This document shows positions 7,798 to 16,530 of a DNA stretch of 64,000 bases, one piece after another. The notes beneath the pieces were generated by a model, which had not been told where the DNA came from, made no database searches, and saw only the letters and a list, made by a program, of their open reading frames with translations. This stretch comes from UBA11872 sp965198285. Lineage in GTDB: Bacteria; Chloroflexota; UBA11872. The stretch covers positions 2,728,001 through 2,792,000 of the forward strand of contig OZ240251.1 in NCBI GenBank assembly GCA_965198285.1, in the 5' to 3' direction. Every line of letters begins with the position of its first letter. Position 1 is the first letter of the stretch. The position numbers were made by a program, and so were the translations under genes.

Positions 7798-8754
7798 ATG
7801 CCTGACGTCGGGTTCGATCCACTGACCGCGGTTCACTACCACGAGACCGATCCAGGGACGGAGTGGACGAAGGACTCGACGCCCGCAATTGAGGTCAACC
7901 CGCTGGGGCCCGGCAACGGGGTCCTGACTCCGAACGTCGTGGCTCTTGCCGGGGGCGGCTACCGGATGTACTACACGGGCTTTGCACCCGGGGTTACGGA
8001 GAACGACCACCTGGGGCACATCCTGAGCGCCTCTTCGCCCGACGGAAGCGCATGGACGTTCGACCGCGACGTTAGGATCGACGTTCACAGTCCTCACGCC
8101 ACGGAGCGCTCCTTGTGCCCCGACGTGGTGCCTATGCCCGGCGGCGGCTTTCGGATGTACTACGAGGCGCGGCGGCCGAAAGCTCCGACGGTGATCCTGA
8201 GCGCGACGTCGGCCGACGGACTGGATTGGGAGCTGGAAGAGGGCGTCAGGATTGGCGATGGGGAGTGGTCGTATGGGTCGCCGCGTTGCGTGTGCTTCCC
8301 GACGGATCAGGGGCTGACCTGGCGGCTTTACTTTCACCACTACTCGTTTCCGATGGTGTCGGGGCTGGGTGCTCGGAACCACATCGTGAGCGCGGTGTCG
8401 GCGGACGGTCTTGACTTTGAAGCGGAACCGGGCGTGCGCGTCGCCCAGGAGACGGATCGGGAGTCGTATGCGGTGTATGCGCCGGAGGTGGTGCGCCTGG
8501 ATGACGGCAGCTTCCGAATGTTCTATGCCGCGTGGGCCGAAGGGATCGACGGGGGCATTTTCACGGCGGTTTCAGGCGACGGGGTCGAGTGGACGAAGTC
8601 GACGGAGCCGCTGCTGGACTTAGACAGCGAGTTGGACTGCGGCATGGTTTCGGAACCATGCGTGATCGAGTTGCCGGACGGGCGGTGTCGGATGTTCTAC
8701 GAGGCGAGGGACGCTGAGGGTCGAGCGCGGATTCTGAGCGCAACCGCAGGGTGA
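7798..8754 (+). CDS. Glycosidase-like beta-propeller protein
   Basis: A 318-residue protein without signal peptide or membrane segment. It has four to five repeats of the type GGGYRMYYTG / GGGFRMYYEA / DGSFRMFYAA / DGRCRMFYEA, each followed by a strand such as ILSATSADGLDWE. This is the pattern of the five-bladed propeller fold shared by GH32, GH43, GH68 and GH130 enzymes and their non-catalytic relatives. I cannot identify catalytic acids with confidence, so sugar hydrolysis or phosphorolysis is only a possibility. It follows the tagging module by 100 bp; TAGGAT at 7741-7746 could be its own -10 element. Confidence 0.65.
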   Translation: MPDVGFDPLTAVHYHETDPGTEWTKDSTPAIEVNPLGPGNGVLTPNVVALAGGGYRMYYTGFAPGVTENDHLGHILSASSPDGSAWTFDRDVRIDVHSPHATERSLCPDVVPMPGGGFRMYYEARRPKAPTVILSATSADGLDWELEEGVRIGDGEWSYGSPRCVCFPTDQGLTWRLYFHHYSFPMVSGLGARNHIVSAVSADGLDFEAEPGVRVAQETDRESYAVYAPEVVRLDDGSFRMFYAAWAEGIDGGIFTAVSGDGVEWTKSTEPLLDLDSELDCGMVSEPCVIELPDGRCRMFYEARDAEGRARILSATAG

Positions 8755-8918
8755 GGCGGGGCGATCAGGGCGTCTGTCACCTTGACTCGGCGGCCGCGAA
8801 TTCGGATATGCGGCCGTGAGGCGATGGAGCCCGGGTCAGCCAGCGCGCCCGACACGGCAGGAAGATGACCGCTGCTTCAGCTAAGCAATTCCGGCAGCGA
8901 ACTGTCCGGCAATCACAC

Positions 8919-11723
8919 TCAGGCGGGCGGGGTGGTGCGGCCGTCGTTGTAGCCCCAGCACTCGGCGGTGCCGTCGGGGCCGAGGCCGCAGCTGAAGTTG
9001 TCGCCTGCGACGACCGCGGTGAAGGTGCCGGGTGGCGGCTCGGACTGGCCCTCGTCGTTGATTCCCCAGCACGTAACGGAGCCGTCGGTGCGCACGCCGC
9101 AGGTGTGCCGGGATCCAGCGCTGACCGACGTGAAGGTTCCCGTGGGAGGTGTGGACTGACCCTTGTCGTTTGTTCCCCAGCAGGCCAGGGTCCCATCCAG
9201 ACGGATTGCACAGGTGTGGTGGTCACCGACGCTCACGCCTGCGAAGGCGCCCGGCGGTACGCGCGTGCGGTCGCCCTCATCCCTTCCCCAGCAGATCACG
9301 GAACCATTGGTGCGGATGCCGCAAGCGTGGTCCCAACCTGCGCTGACCGAGGTGAGTGTGGCGGGCGGGGGTGAGGCCTTGCCATACCAATCGGAGCCCC
9401 AGCACTCAATCGCACCTTCGGTGCGAACACCGCAGCTGAAGCTCTGGCTGGATCCGCCGAGGCTGACCGATTCAAAGGTGCCAGCTGGCGGAGAGGTTTC
9501 GCCGTGCAAGTTGCTACCCCAGCATTCAACGTCACCACCACGGCGAACCGCGCAGTTGTGGCTCCAAGTTATTCCGACGGATTCGAAGGCACCGAGAGGC
9601 GGCGAGAGCAGACCCCCTGCTCCCCGACCCCAGCAGGCGATGGCACCGCTGGAACGCAGCCCGCAGGTTCGGCCGTCAGCGGAATTCACCGACGTGAACT
9701 GTCCGGGCGGCGGCGCGGCCTGGGCACGATTGTTTGAGCCCCAGCAAGCCACGTCGCCATCGGGACGTACACCACAGGTGTGGCCCGCGCCCGCGCTGAC
9801 CGAGACGAAGGGGCCGGACGGGGGTGTGGCCTCGCCGTTGTCATCGGCACCCCAGCAGACGACCGATCCATCAGGGCGAACGCCGCAGCTGTGTTCGGAA
9901 CCGGCAGCTACGGCATCGAATGCGCCGGGCGGAGGTGTGCTCTGTCCAGCCGAGTCAGAACCCCAGCAGGCGGCTGTGCCGTCCTGGCGGATCCCGCAGG
10001 CGTGGCGCTCGCCAGCGCTGACCGAGGTAAGGGCGCCGGCCGGCGGCGTGGTTTGACCGTCGCGGTCCCATCCCCAGCACTCAATGGCACCGCCCGGACG
10101 GATGGCGCAGGTGAACCACGTGCCGGCGCTGACGGCGAAGAACGCGCCTTCCGGCGTGTTGGTCTGGCCGAAAGTGTTCGAGCCCCAGCAGTTGAGCGCC
10201 CCATTCGGGCGAATCCCACACGTATGGGCCGAGCCGGTGCTCAGCGTGCCGAAGGCTTCGGACGGAGGCGTGGCCTGCTCATCTGAATTAAGTCCCCAGC
10301 ACGTGACCGTTCCGTCGGGTCGAAGACCACAGGTGTGCGAACCGCCATCGCTGACCGACGTGAAGGTGCCCGGCGGCGAGAACAATTCGTCACCCAAGCC
10401 ATGTCCCCAGCAATCGAGCGCGCCGTCGGGACGGATGCCACAGACGCGGGCGTCACCGGCCGTCAGCGATGTGAAGGCGCCGGGGAGAGGTGTGGTTCGG
10501 CCGTCGTCGTAGCCCCAGCATTCGATCGTTCCGCCGACGCGGAGACCGCAGGTGTGGTCGTCGCCAACGGTGACGGATTGGAAGGCACCCGGCAGGGTCG
10601 CGGCCTGCCCAGCTCGATCTTGGCCCCGGCAGACGACGGTCTGGTCGACTCTGACGCCGCAGGTGTGCCATCGACCAACGCTGATGGACCGATAGGTGCC
10701 AGGCAGGGCGTACCTGCCGATCGAATTGCCCCAGCAGGCCATGGATCCGTCGGTTCGAATCGCGCACGCGTGCAGCCACGCCGCGCTGACTGACAGAAAC
10801 GTGCCGGCGGGCGGAAAGGCCAGGCGGCTTCGGTTTCCCTTGTCTCCCCAGCACGCAAGGGTTCGGTCCGGTCGCAATCCGCAACTGTAGGGACCGCCCG
10901 CGCTGACGGACGTGAACTGTCCGGGAAGAGGCGTGGCCTGTCCATCCGCGTCGCGTCCCCAGCAAGTGACCGTGCCGTCGGTGCGGACGCCGCACGAGTG
11001 GAAGTCTCCAGCGCTTACGGATAGAAAGGTGCCCGCGGGTGCATCGGATTGACCGAACCTGTTGAATCCCCAGCAGACAACAGTCCCGTCAGAACGCACG
11101 CCGCAGGTGTGATACCGCCCGGCGCTGATCGAGGTGAAGGTGCCGGTTGGGGGTTCGGCCTGGCCCCGGTAGGTCCCGTAGCCGTTGGTGTTGCTGCCCC
11201 AGCAGGCGACGGTGCCGTTGGCGCGGATGCCGCAAGTGTGGCGACCGCTGGCAGCAACGGCGAGCCAGCGGGTGGCGGGTTGGGGGCCGCCGAAGGCCCA
11301 GGCGAAGAGGCCGCGGACATCCTGGCGATGGTCGCGTTGGCAGGCGGCTTCGGCGGCGGGGCCTGAGCCGAAGGTGCGTTGGTAAATCTCGACATTGAAC
11401 TGGTTGCCCTGGTGGGCTTCGACGATGTCGTTGAGGGCGACGCAGGTGGAGGGCCAGGGGGTGGGGGCGATGGGGCCGGCGGACTCGGTATCGAAGGCCC
11501 AGGCGAAGACTGCGCGGACGTCGTGGCGGTGGTCGGACTGGCAGGCGGCCTCCGCTCCAGCATCAAACGTGCGCTGGTAGATGCCGACGTTGCCGTGGTT
11601 GCCGAGGTGGGCCTCGACGATGTCGTTGAGGTCGACGCAGGCGGTGGGCCATTGGGCCAGGGCCGGAGAGGCGAAGGCAACGCTGGCGGCCAGCGCGACG
11701 ATCAGGACGCGGATGTAGCGCAT
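8919..11723 (-). CDS. Secreted RCC1-repeat protein with duplicated N-terminal Cys domain
   Basis: A 934-residue protein from ATG 11723. Residues 1-23 are a signal peptide ending SPALAQ. Two copies of a domain of about 53 residues follow (starting WPTACVDLNDIVEAH and WPSTCVALNDIVEAH; each ends near DHRxDVRxxFAWAF). The rest is about 21 repeats of 36-40 residues of the form SAGxxHTCGVRxDGTVxCWGxN, typical of RCC1/regulator-of-chromosome-condensation propellers. Almost every repeat has two Cys, consistent with disulfide bonding outside the cytoplasm. Twenty-one repeats would make three seven-bladed propellers. A binding or adhesion role is inferred; no catalytic motif is visible. The N-terminal domain recurs in the protein at 30841-32385. 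Confidence 0.9.
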   Translation of the reverse strand: MRYIRVLIVALAASVAFASPALAQWPTACVDLNDIVEAHLGNHGNVGIYQRTFDAGAEAACQSDHRHDVRAVFAWAFDTESAGPIAPTPWPSTCVALNDIVEAHQGNQFNVEIYQRTFGSGPAAEAACQRDHRQDVRGLFAWAFGGPQPATRWLAVAASGRHTCGIRANGTVACWGSNTNGYGTYRGQAEPPTGTFTSISAGRYHTCGVRSDGTVVCWGFNRFGQSDAPAGTFLSVSAGDFHSCGVRTDGTVTCWGRDADGQATPLPGQFTSVSAGGPYSCGLRPDRTLACWGDKGNRSRLAFPPAGTFLSVSAAWLHACAIRTDGSMACWGNSIGRYALPGTYRSISVGRWHTCGVRVDQTVVCRGQDRAGQAATLPGAFQSVTVGDDHTCGLRVGGTIECWGYDDGRTTPLPGAFTSLTAGDARVCGIRPDGALDCWGHGLGDELFSPPGTFTSVSDGGSHTCGLRPDGTVTCWGLNSDEQATPPSEAFGTLSTGSAHTCGIRPNGALNCWGSNTFGQTNTPEGAFFAVSAGTWFTCAIRPGGAIECWGWDRDGQTTPPAGALTSVSAGERHACGIRQDGTAACWGSDSAGQSTPPPGAFDAVAAGSEHSCGVRPDGSVVCWGADDNGEATPPSGPFVSVSAGAGHTCGVRPDGDVACWGSNNRAQAAPPPGQFTSVNSADGRTCGLRSSGAIACWGRGAGGLLSPPLGAFESVGITWSHNCAVRRGGDVECWGSNLHGETSPPAGTFESVSLGGSSQSFSCGVRTEGAIECWGSDWYGKASPPPATLTSVSAGWDHACGIRTNGSVICWGRDEGDRTRVPPGAFAGVSVGDHHTCAIRLDGTLACWGTNDKGQSTPPTGTFTSVSAGSRHTCGVRTDGSVTCWGINDEGQSEPPPGTFTAVVAGDNFSCGLGPDGTAECWGYNDGRTTPPA

Positions 11724-11879
11724 GGGGCCACGGACTCAGCGACCGGTGGGCGCCAGCGAGGCTAGCAGGGTGGGCCCGGCACGTGTCCCAACACGAACCC
11801 GCCGTCATTCCACAGGGCACTGTGAACTGCCCGCGGGCTACGAGTCGTTCGACCGGTTCAGGTTGAACGTGGAGGGTTA

Positions 11880-11903
11880 CGCGGCCAGCCTGTGCCAGCC
11901 GCG
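11880..11903 (-). terminator. Weak hairpin after marR
   Basis: Arms CGCGGC and GCCGCG with a 12-nt loop lie just downstream of the marR stop codon. No U-run follows, so intrinsic termination is uncertain. Confidence 0.25.
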
Positions 11904-11909
11904 CTTTCG

Positions 11910-12386
11910 CTATGCCGGAGTTTTGTCGAGGGCGGTGACGAGTTCGTCGAGTTCGCCGGCGAGGGCTTCGAGGCGCTGGCCGCCGTAGCCGCTTTCGATA
12001 GTCGCTTCGGCGTGCTGTAGCGAGCCCTGAACCTCGTGCCACTTGGCGCGGCCGGCGTCGGTGAGCGTGAGGAGGAACGAGCGGCGGTCGTCCGGGTCCA
12101 CGTCGGCAGTGATCTGCCGGGAATTGACCAGACGCTTGATTAGCTCGGATGTTGCCGCCGGGCTACGGCCGAGTTCACGCGACAGCTGCGTGGGCCTGAC
12201 CGGTTCGTGAGCGCCGGCCAGGAACTGTAGCGCCCGCGCCAGAGGCAGCGAGACGCCGGCCTGGTCGCAGGCGGAGTTGAGGTGCCCGGCCAGGCGGTGC
12301 GATCCGACCAGCAGCCGGTGGATGGTGGAGTCCTGAAGACTGGGAAGTCCGTTGGCCGCCCCATTGGCGGACCCGTTGCGGTGCAC
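11910..12386 (-). CDS. MarR-family transcriptional regulator
   Basis: A 158-residue protein from GTG 12386 (VHRNGSANGA), with AAGGGA about 11 nt upstream. The winged helix region reads LAGAHEPVRPTQLSRELGRSPAATSELIKRLVNSRQ followed by the wing DPDDRRSFLLTLTDAGR, the MarR signature. The family usually binds phenolic or lipid-like ligands and represses its own promoter. A promoter and an 18-bp palindrome lie upstream, and fabZ is divergently transcribed, so autoregulation and control of fabZ are plausible. The open frame extends upstream to 12782, but that part covers the promoter and the start of fabZ. Confidence 0.88.
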   Translation of the reverse strand: MHRNGSANGAANGLPSLQDSTIHRLLVGSHRLAGHLNSACDQAGVSLPLARALQFLAGAHEPVRPTQLSRELGRSPAATSELIKRLVNSRQITADVDPDDRRSFLLTLTDAGRAKWHEVQGSLQHAEATIESGYGGQRLEALAGELDELVTALDKTPA

Positions 12387-12462
12387 GACTATCTGAGTCC
12401 CTTCTCTGTGTGTCGGCCGGCAGCGCCCTGACACGGCACGACTTTGCAATAGTTTGGCGCGC

Positions 12463-12480
12463 TTGTGAATTGGTTCACAA
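12463..12480. promoter_or_regulatory. Probable MarR operator palindrome
   Basis: Perfect inverted repeat TTGTGAA-4 nt-TTCACAA. It sits just downstream of the predicted marR start of transcription, where a bound repressor would block elongation or initiation. Spacing and size match MarR sites. Confidence 0.65.
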
Positions 12481-12494
12481 AGTGCAGCTACTAC

Positions 12495-12523
12495 TTTATA
12501 CGGCCTGGAATCATTTTGCGCAA
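12495..12523 (-). promoter_or_regulatory. marR promoter
   Basis: On the minus strand, -35 TTGCGC (12518-12523) and -10 TATAAA (12495-12500) are separated by exactly 17 bp. Transcription would begin near 12488, leaving a leader of about 100 nt that contains the palindromic operator. Confidence 0.6.
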
Positions 12524-12663
12524 GCGGCATTTGTCGGTCGGCGCCGCGCCACATTCGACGTCCCAGGCCGTACCGCTTTTCTAACTGGCTCCGCACCACG
12601 GGTGACCGGCCGCTTGCCCCCTGTGCCATGCTGGCGCCCGCCACACTCTCGAAGAGGCCGTCC

Positions 12664-13122
12664 ATGTCAGACGCGTTGCTGGACCGCGACGGGATTGAAG
12701 CGCTGATCCCGCATCGGGAGCCATTTATCTTCGTGGACCGGATCGTCGAACTGGAGTACGGCCGGCGGGCGGTGGGGATCATGGACGACGTGGGAGCGCA
12801 TCACGAGCACGTGCTGAGCGGGCACTTTCCGGGGTTTCCGGTTCTGCCGGGCGCGATCATCGTAGAGGCGGTGGCGGAGGTTGGCGGCGTTGCGGCGCTG
12901 GGGATGCCGGAGAACAGCGGGAAGATCGCGATGCTGACGGGCCTGGACAAGTGGAGATTCCGTCAGCCGGCGCGCCCGGGGGACGAGTTGCGGCTGGAAG
13001 CGGAGGTGATCCGCTACCGGCGGGGGTTCGGCCGGGCGGCGGGTCGGGCGAGTATCGACGGGAAGCTGTGCGCTTCCGGGGAGATCAGCTTCGCGATCGT
13101 GGATCGGCCGGAGGGGTTGTAA
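12664..13122 (+). CDS. fabZ: FabZ-like (3R)-hydroxyacyl-ACP dehydratase
   Basis: A 152-residue hot-dog fold protein from ATG 12664, preceded by GAAGAGG. It has the FabZ pattern LIPHREPFIFVDRI, then GHFPGFPVLPGAIIVEAVAEVGG with the catalytic His and Glu, and KWRFRQPARPGDELRLE. The enzyme dehydrates 3-hydroxyacyl-ACP in fatty acid elongation. It stands apart from other fab genes here, beside a divergent MarR regulator, which recalls FabT-type control of lipid synthesis in Firmicutes; that link is inference. Confidence 0.9.
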   Translation: MSDALLDRDGIEALIPHREPFIFVDRIVELEYGRRAVGIMDDVGAHHEHVLSGHFPGFPVLPGAIIVEAVAEVGGVAALGMPENSGKIAMLTGLDKWRFRQPARPGDELRLEAEVIRYRRGFGRAAGRASIDGKLCASGEISFAIVDRPEGL

Positions 13123-13174
13123 CAGGGCGCCTCTTCAAAGAAGGCTGCACCACCGAGCGCGCACTGCTCGCGGC

Positions 13175-13180
13175 TAGAAT
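13175..13180 (+). promoter_or_regulatory. Candidate -10 element TAGAAT
   Basis: TAGAAT lies 36 nt before the GTG start at 13217. No clear -35 is seen. Same sequence and similar distance as upstream of the gene at 3511. Confidence 0.35.
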
Positions 13181-13216
13181 GCGCGCAGTTCCGCCCATGC
13201 ACTGACAGGACCATCC

Positions 13217-14194
13217 GTGGCGCGCGTACTGATTACGACCAGGATTTTCACGGCTCACCCAGTGGAGGAGGCGCTGGACGTCCTGCGCGAGGCCGGACAC
13301 GAGCCGGTGATCGCCTCCGTGCCAGGCGCGTACCTGGACGGCGAGGGATTGCACCGGCAACTGCCGGGGATTGCCGGCGCGATGGCCAGCAGCGAGCCGT
13401 ATACCGCCGAGACCTTCCGGTTGTTTCCGGACCTACAAGTGATCGCGCGGCTGGGCGTGGGCTACGACGCGATTGATCTGGAAGCGGCACGTGACCACGA
13501 AGTGCCGGTGATGATTGCGGCGGGCACCAACGACACGACGGTGGCCGAAACGGCGGTGGCGCTGCTGCTGGCACTGGCACGGGACCTGGGCCGGTATTTC
13601 GAAACGACTTCGGCCGGTGGCTGGGTGCGGCCGCCGACAACCGAGTTGCGCGACAAGACGATTGGCGTGATTGGGCTGGGGCGGATTGGTCGGTCGGTCG
13701 TGCGGCGGCTGCAAGGATTCGAGGTGGACGTGGTGGCGGCCGAGCCGTACCCGGACTCGGATTTCGTGTCGGAGTACGGGGTGGAACTGGTGGACATCGA
13801 CGAGGTGTTTCGGCGCTCCGACTTCGTGACGCTGCACACGCCGATGACGGACGAAACGCGACAGGTTGCGAATGAACGAACGCTGGGGCTGATGCGGCCT
13901 GGATCCTTCCTGGTCAATACGGCGCGGGGCGGGCTGGTGGACGAAGCGGACCTGCGGGCCGCGCTGGACTCGGGACAGCTCGCGGGCGCGGCGCTGGACG
14001 TGCGAACCAGCGAGCCGCCGCCCGAGGGCGACGACCTGGCCGCGCACCCGAAGGTGCTGGCCACGCCACACATGGCAGGTGTGTCGAACGAGTCGGTGGC
14101 ACGCATGGCGATTACCGCCGCCAAGAACGTGGTGGGCGCGCTGGACGGCGACTGGGACCGCGAGATGGTCGTCAACGGGGTCTATCCGGCGTGA
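13217..14194 (+). CDS. D-2-hydroxyacid dehydrogenase (SerA-like, short form)
   Basis: A 325-residue protein from GTG 13217 with AGGA upstream. NAD-binding motif GVIGLGRIGRSVVRRL, then the catalytic Arg in NTARGGLVDEADL, Glu in the EPPPEGDD region and His in TPHMAGVSNES. It resembles 3-phosphoglycerate dehydrogenase and related phosphonate or hydroxypyruvate reductases, but lacks the C-terminal ACT regulatory domain of many SerA proteins, so serine synthesis is not assured. Its stop overlaps the next gene by 4 bp (GTGA), which indicates cotranscription with the HAD phosphatase and probably the UbiD gene. Confidence 0.88.
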   Translation: MARVLITTRIFTAHPVEEALDVLREAGHEPVIASVPGAYLDGEGLHRQLPGIAGAMASSEPYTAETFRLFPDLQVIARLGVGYDAIDLEAARDHEVPVMIAAGTNDTTVAETAVALLLALARDLGRYFETTSAGGWVRPPTTELRDKTIGVIGLGRIGRSVVRRLQGFEVDVVAAEPYPDSDFVSEYGVELVDIDEVFRRSDFVTLHTPMTDETRQVANERTLGLMRPGSFLVNTARGGLVDEADLRAALDSGQLAGAALDVRTSEPPPEGDDLAAHPKVLATPHMAGVSNESVARMAITAAKNVVGALDGDWDREMVVNGVYPA

Positions 14195-15066
14195 CTGTCC
14201 ACGGTGCGCGCGGCACGCGCCACCACCACGAGCATTCCGACGGCGAGTCCGCTGTAGTACCGACGCGCCGGCGGGCGTTCGTGTTCGACATGGACGGCGT
14301 AATGTACCGCGGCGGCGAGCTGATCGACGGGGCCGCCGAGGCCGTGGCGACAGTGCGAGCCCTGGGACTGCCGCTGTTCTTCGTGACGAACAACTCGCGG
14401 GAGACGCCGGTGGAGCTGGCGGCGAAGCTGCAGCAAATGGGCGTGGACGCGGGTCCAGAGGAGATCATCTCAGCGGTGGTTGCGACGGTGGAGTACCTGA
14501 GCAGGCTCGATCCAGAGCCTTATTCGGTGCTGGTTCTGGGCGGCATTGGGTTGGCGGCGCATATTGAGGCGGCCGGGTTCCCGCTGGCCAGCTTTGATGA
14601 CGATGAGCCGATAGACGTGGTGGTTGCCGGGTGCGACTTTGGGCTGACCTACCATCGGCTGGCGCGGGCGACACGGGGACTGGTGATGCACGACGCGGCT
14701 TACATTGCCGTGAACCAGGATTCGCTGCTGCCGATGTCGAATGGGCCGATGCCCGGCGCCGGAGCCATTGTGGGGGCGCTGACCGCGGCCACCGGGCTCG
14801 AGCCGCTGGTGGTGGGGAAGCCATCGCCGCATCTGTTTAATCTGGCGGCGGAGCGGAGCGGGGTGGCGGCCGGGGACCTGGTGATCCTTGGCGACCTGCT
14901 GGACGCCGACATTGCCGGAGCCAACGCCATTGGGGCGACGGGCGTACTGGTGCTGACGGGGAGCACGACACGCAAGGCTGCGGAGGCGGCGGAAGGCGAG
15001 CTACGGCCGAACCTGATTATCGATAATCTTTATCAGCTTCCGTATGACCTTCTGCTAGCGCCGTAG
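14191..15066 (+). CDS. HAD-superfamily IIA phosphatase (NagD/PNPase-like)
   Basis: A 291-residue protein. FDMDGVMYRGGELI is HAD motif I with the nucleophile and acid/base Asp, FFVTNNSRETPVEL is motif II, VGKPSPHLF holds the motif III Lys, and GDLLDADIAGA is motif IV. This is the class IIA cap type that includes NagD and phosphoglycolate or p-nitrophenyl phosphatases. Together with the upstream hydroxyacid dehydrogenase it could serve phosphoglycolate or phosphoglycerate clean-up, but the substrate is unproven. The first 28 residues are a variable His/Arg-rich lead; an internal GTG may be the true start. Confidence 0.87.
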   Translation: MTVHGARGTRHHHEHSDGESAVVPTRRRAFVFDMDGVMYRGGELIDGAAEAVATVRALGLPLFFVTNNSRETPVELAAKLQQMGVDAGPEEIISAVVATVEYLSRLDPEPYSVLVLGGIGLAAHIEAAGFPLASFDDDEPIDVVVAGCDFGLTYHRLARATRGLVMHDAAYIAVNQDSLLPMSNGPMPGAGAIVGALTAATGLEPLVVGKPSPHLFNLAAERSGVAAGDLVILGDLLDADIAGANAIGATGVLVLTGSTTRKAAEAAEGELRPNLIIDNLYQLPYDLLLAP

Positions 15067-15078
15067 GCGGGGTTGGCC

Positions 15079-16530
15079 GTGGCGTTCAAGAACCTGCACG
15101 AGTTTCTGGACCTGCTTGACGAGCGGGACGAGCTGCGGCGGGTTCGGGTGGAGGTGGACCCACACCTCGAGATCACCGAGATCGCGGACCGCGTGATGAA
15201 GGCCGGGGGGCCGGCGCTGCTGTTCGAGAACGTCAAGGGCAGCGACATCCCTCTGGCGATCAACCTGCTTGGATCGCCGCAACGCATGGCCTGGGCGCTG
15301 GGGATGGATGAATGGTCGGAACTTGAGCGGCGGCTGGACGACCTGCTGTCGATGGCGATGGGTCCGCCGCCAAAGAGCCTGTTGGGCAAGCTGCAGACGC
15401 TGAACGAGATCATCAAGGTGGGGCGCATCGGACCGCGCGAGGTCAGTAACGCGCCGGTGCACGAGGTCTTCGACACGGTTAATCCGAGCCTGGCTGACCT
15501 GCCGATTCCCACCTGCTGGCCACTGGACGGCGGGCCGTACATCACCTTCCCGCTGGTGCTGACGCACGACCCGCTGACGGGGAAGCGGAACGTGGGGCTG
15601 TACAGGCTGCAGAAGTTCGACGACCGCACGCTGGGGATGCACTGGCAGCGGCACAAGGGCGGGGCGGAACACTGGCGGCGGAGTAAGGAAGAGCGTCGAC
15701 GGATGGAAGTTGCGGTGGCGATTGGGGTAGACCCGACCCTGATGTACTCAGCCAGCGCGCCGCTGCCGCCGGATGTCGACGAGATGGTCTTTGCGGGCTT
15801 CCTGCGGGGCGCGCCGGTGGAAACGGTGCAGGCGAAGACGGTGGGCATCCAGGTGCCGGCACACGCGGAGATCGTACTGGAAGGTTGGGTGGATCCGTCG
15901 GAGTCTCGGCTGGAAGGTCCATTCGGCGACCACATCGGGTACTACTCGCTGGCGGAGCCCTTCCCTGTGTTTCACCTGACGGCGGTGACTCGCCGACGGG
16001 ATCCGGTTTTCGTGTCAACAATCGTGGGTGTGCCGCCGATGGAAGACGCGTGGATCGGCAAGGCCACAGAGCGGCTGTTCCTGCCGCTGGTGCGGCTGTT
16101 CGTGCCGGAGATGGTGGACATGAACCTGCCGGTGCATGGGGTGTTTCACAATTTCTGCATCGTGTCGATCCGGAAGCGCTATCCGGGGCAGGCCCGCAAG
16201 GTGATGCATGGCATCTGGGGCGTCGGTCAGCTGATGTTCACCAAGTACGTGATCGTGGTGGACCACGACGTGGACGTGCAGAACCTGAAGGACGTGATGT
16301 GGCGGGTGGGCGCAAACACAGATCCGGCGCGGGACCTGGAGCAGGCGCGCGGGCCGATGGACCACCTGGAGTTCGCAACGACGACTGAGCACTTTGGCGG
16401 GAAGCTGGGCATCGATGCAACGCGCAAGCTGCCGCAGGAGGGTTTTCCGCGAGAATGGCCGCCGGAAATCAAGATGGACGAAACGATCATGAAGCTGGTG
16501 GATGAACGGTGGTCGAGTTATGGGATCTAG
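15079..16530 (+). CDS. UbiD-family decarboxylase (probable menaquinone step)
   Basis: About 483 residues from GTG 15079 (AFKNLHEFLDLLDERDEL); a TTG at 15073 adds two residues. The UbiD active-site strip SRLEGPFGDHIGYYSLAEP is intact, as are ARDLEQARGPMDHLEFAT and GKLGIDATRK near the C-terminus. UbiD enzymes use prenylated FMN made by UbiX to decarboxylate aromatic acids. With UbiA at 17049 and UbiX at 17911, and the mqn operon elsewhere in the window, the likely role is decarboxylation of the prenylated naphthoate in the futalosine pathway. Confidence 0.9.
   Translation: MAFKNLHEFLDLLDERDELRRVRVEVDPHLEITEIADRVMKAGGPALLFENVKGSDIPLAINLLGSPQRMAWALGMDEWSELERRLDDLLSMAMGPPPKSLLGKLQTLNEIIKVGRIGPREVSNAPVHEVFDTVNPSLADLPIPTCWPLDGGPYITFPLVLTHDPLTGKRNVGLYRLQKFDDRTLGMHWQRHKGGAEHWRRSKEERRRMEVAVAIGVDPTLMYSASAPLPPDVDEMVFAGFLRGAPVETVQAKTVGIQVPAHAEIVLEGWVDPSESRLEGPFGDHIGYYSLAEPFPVFHLTAVTRRRDPVFVSTIVGVPPMEDAWIGKATERLFLPLVRLFVPEMVDMNLPVHGVFHNFCIVSIRKRYPGQARKVMHGIWGVGQLMFTKYVIVVDHDVDVQNLKDVMWRVGANTDPARDLEQARGPMDHLEFATTTEHFGGKLGIDATRKLPQEGFPREWPPEIKMDETIMKLVDERWSSYGI

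Noticed and set aside
10745..10770. GGTTCGAATC, a possible tRNA T-arm
   Set aside because: It lies within the RCC1 coding frame and no acceptor or anticodon stems can be built around it.
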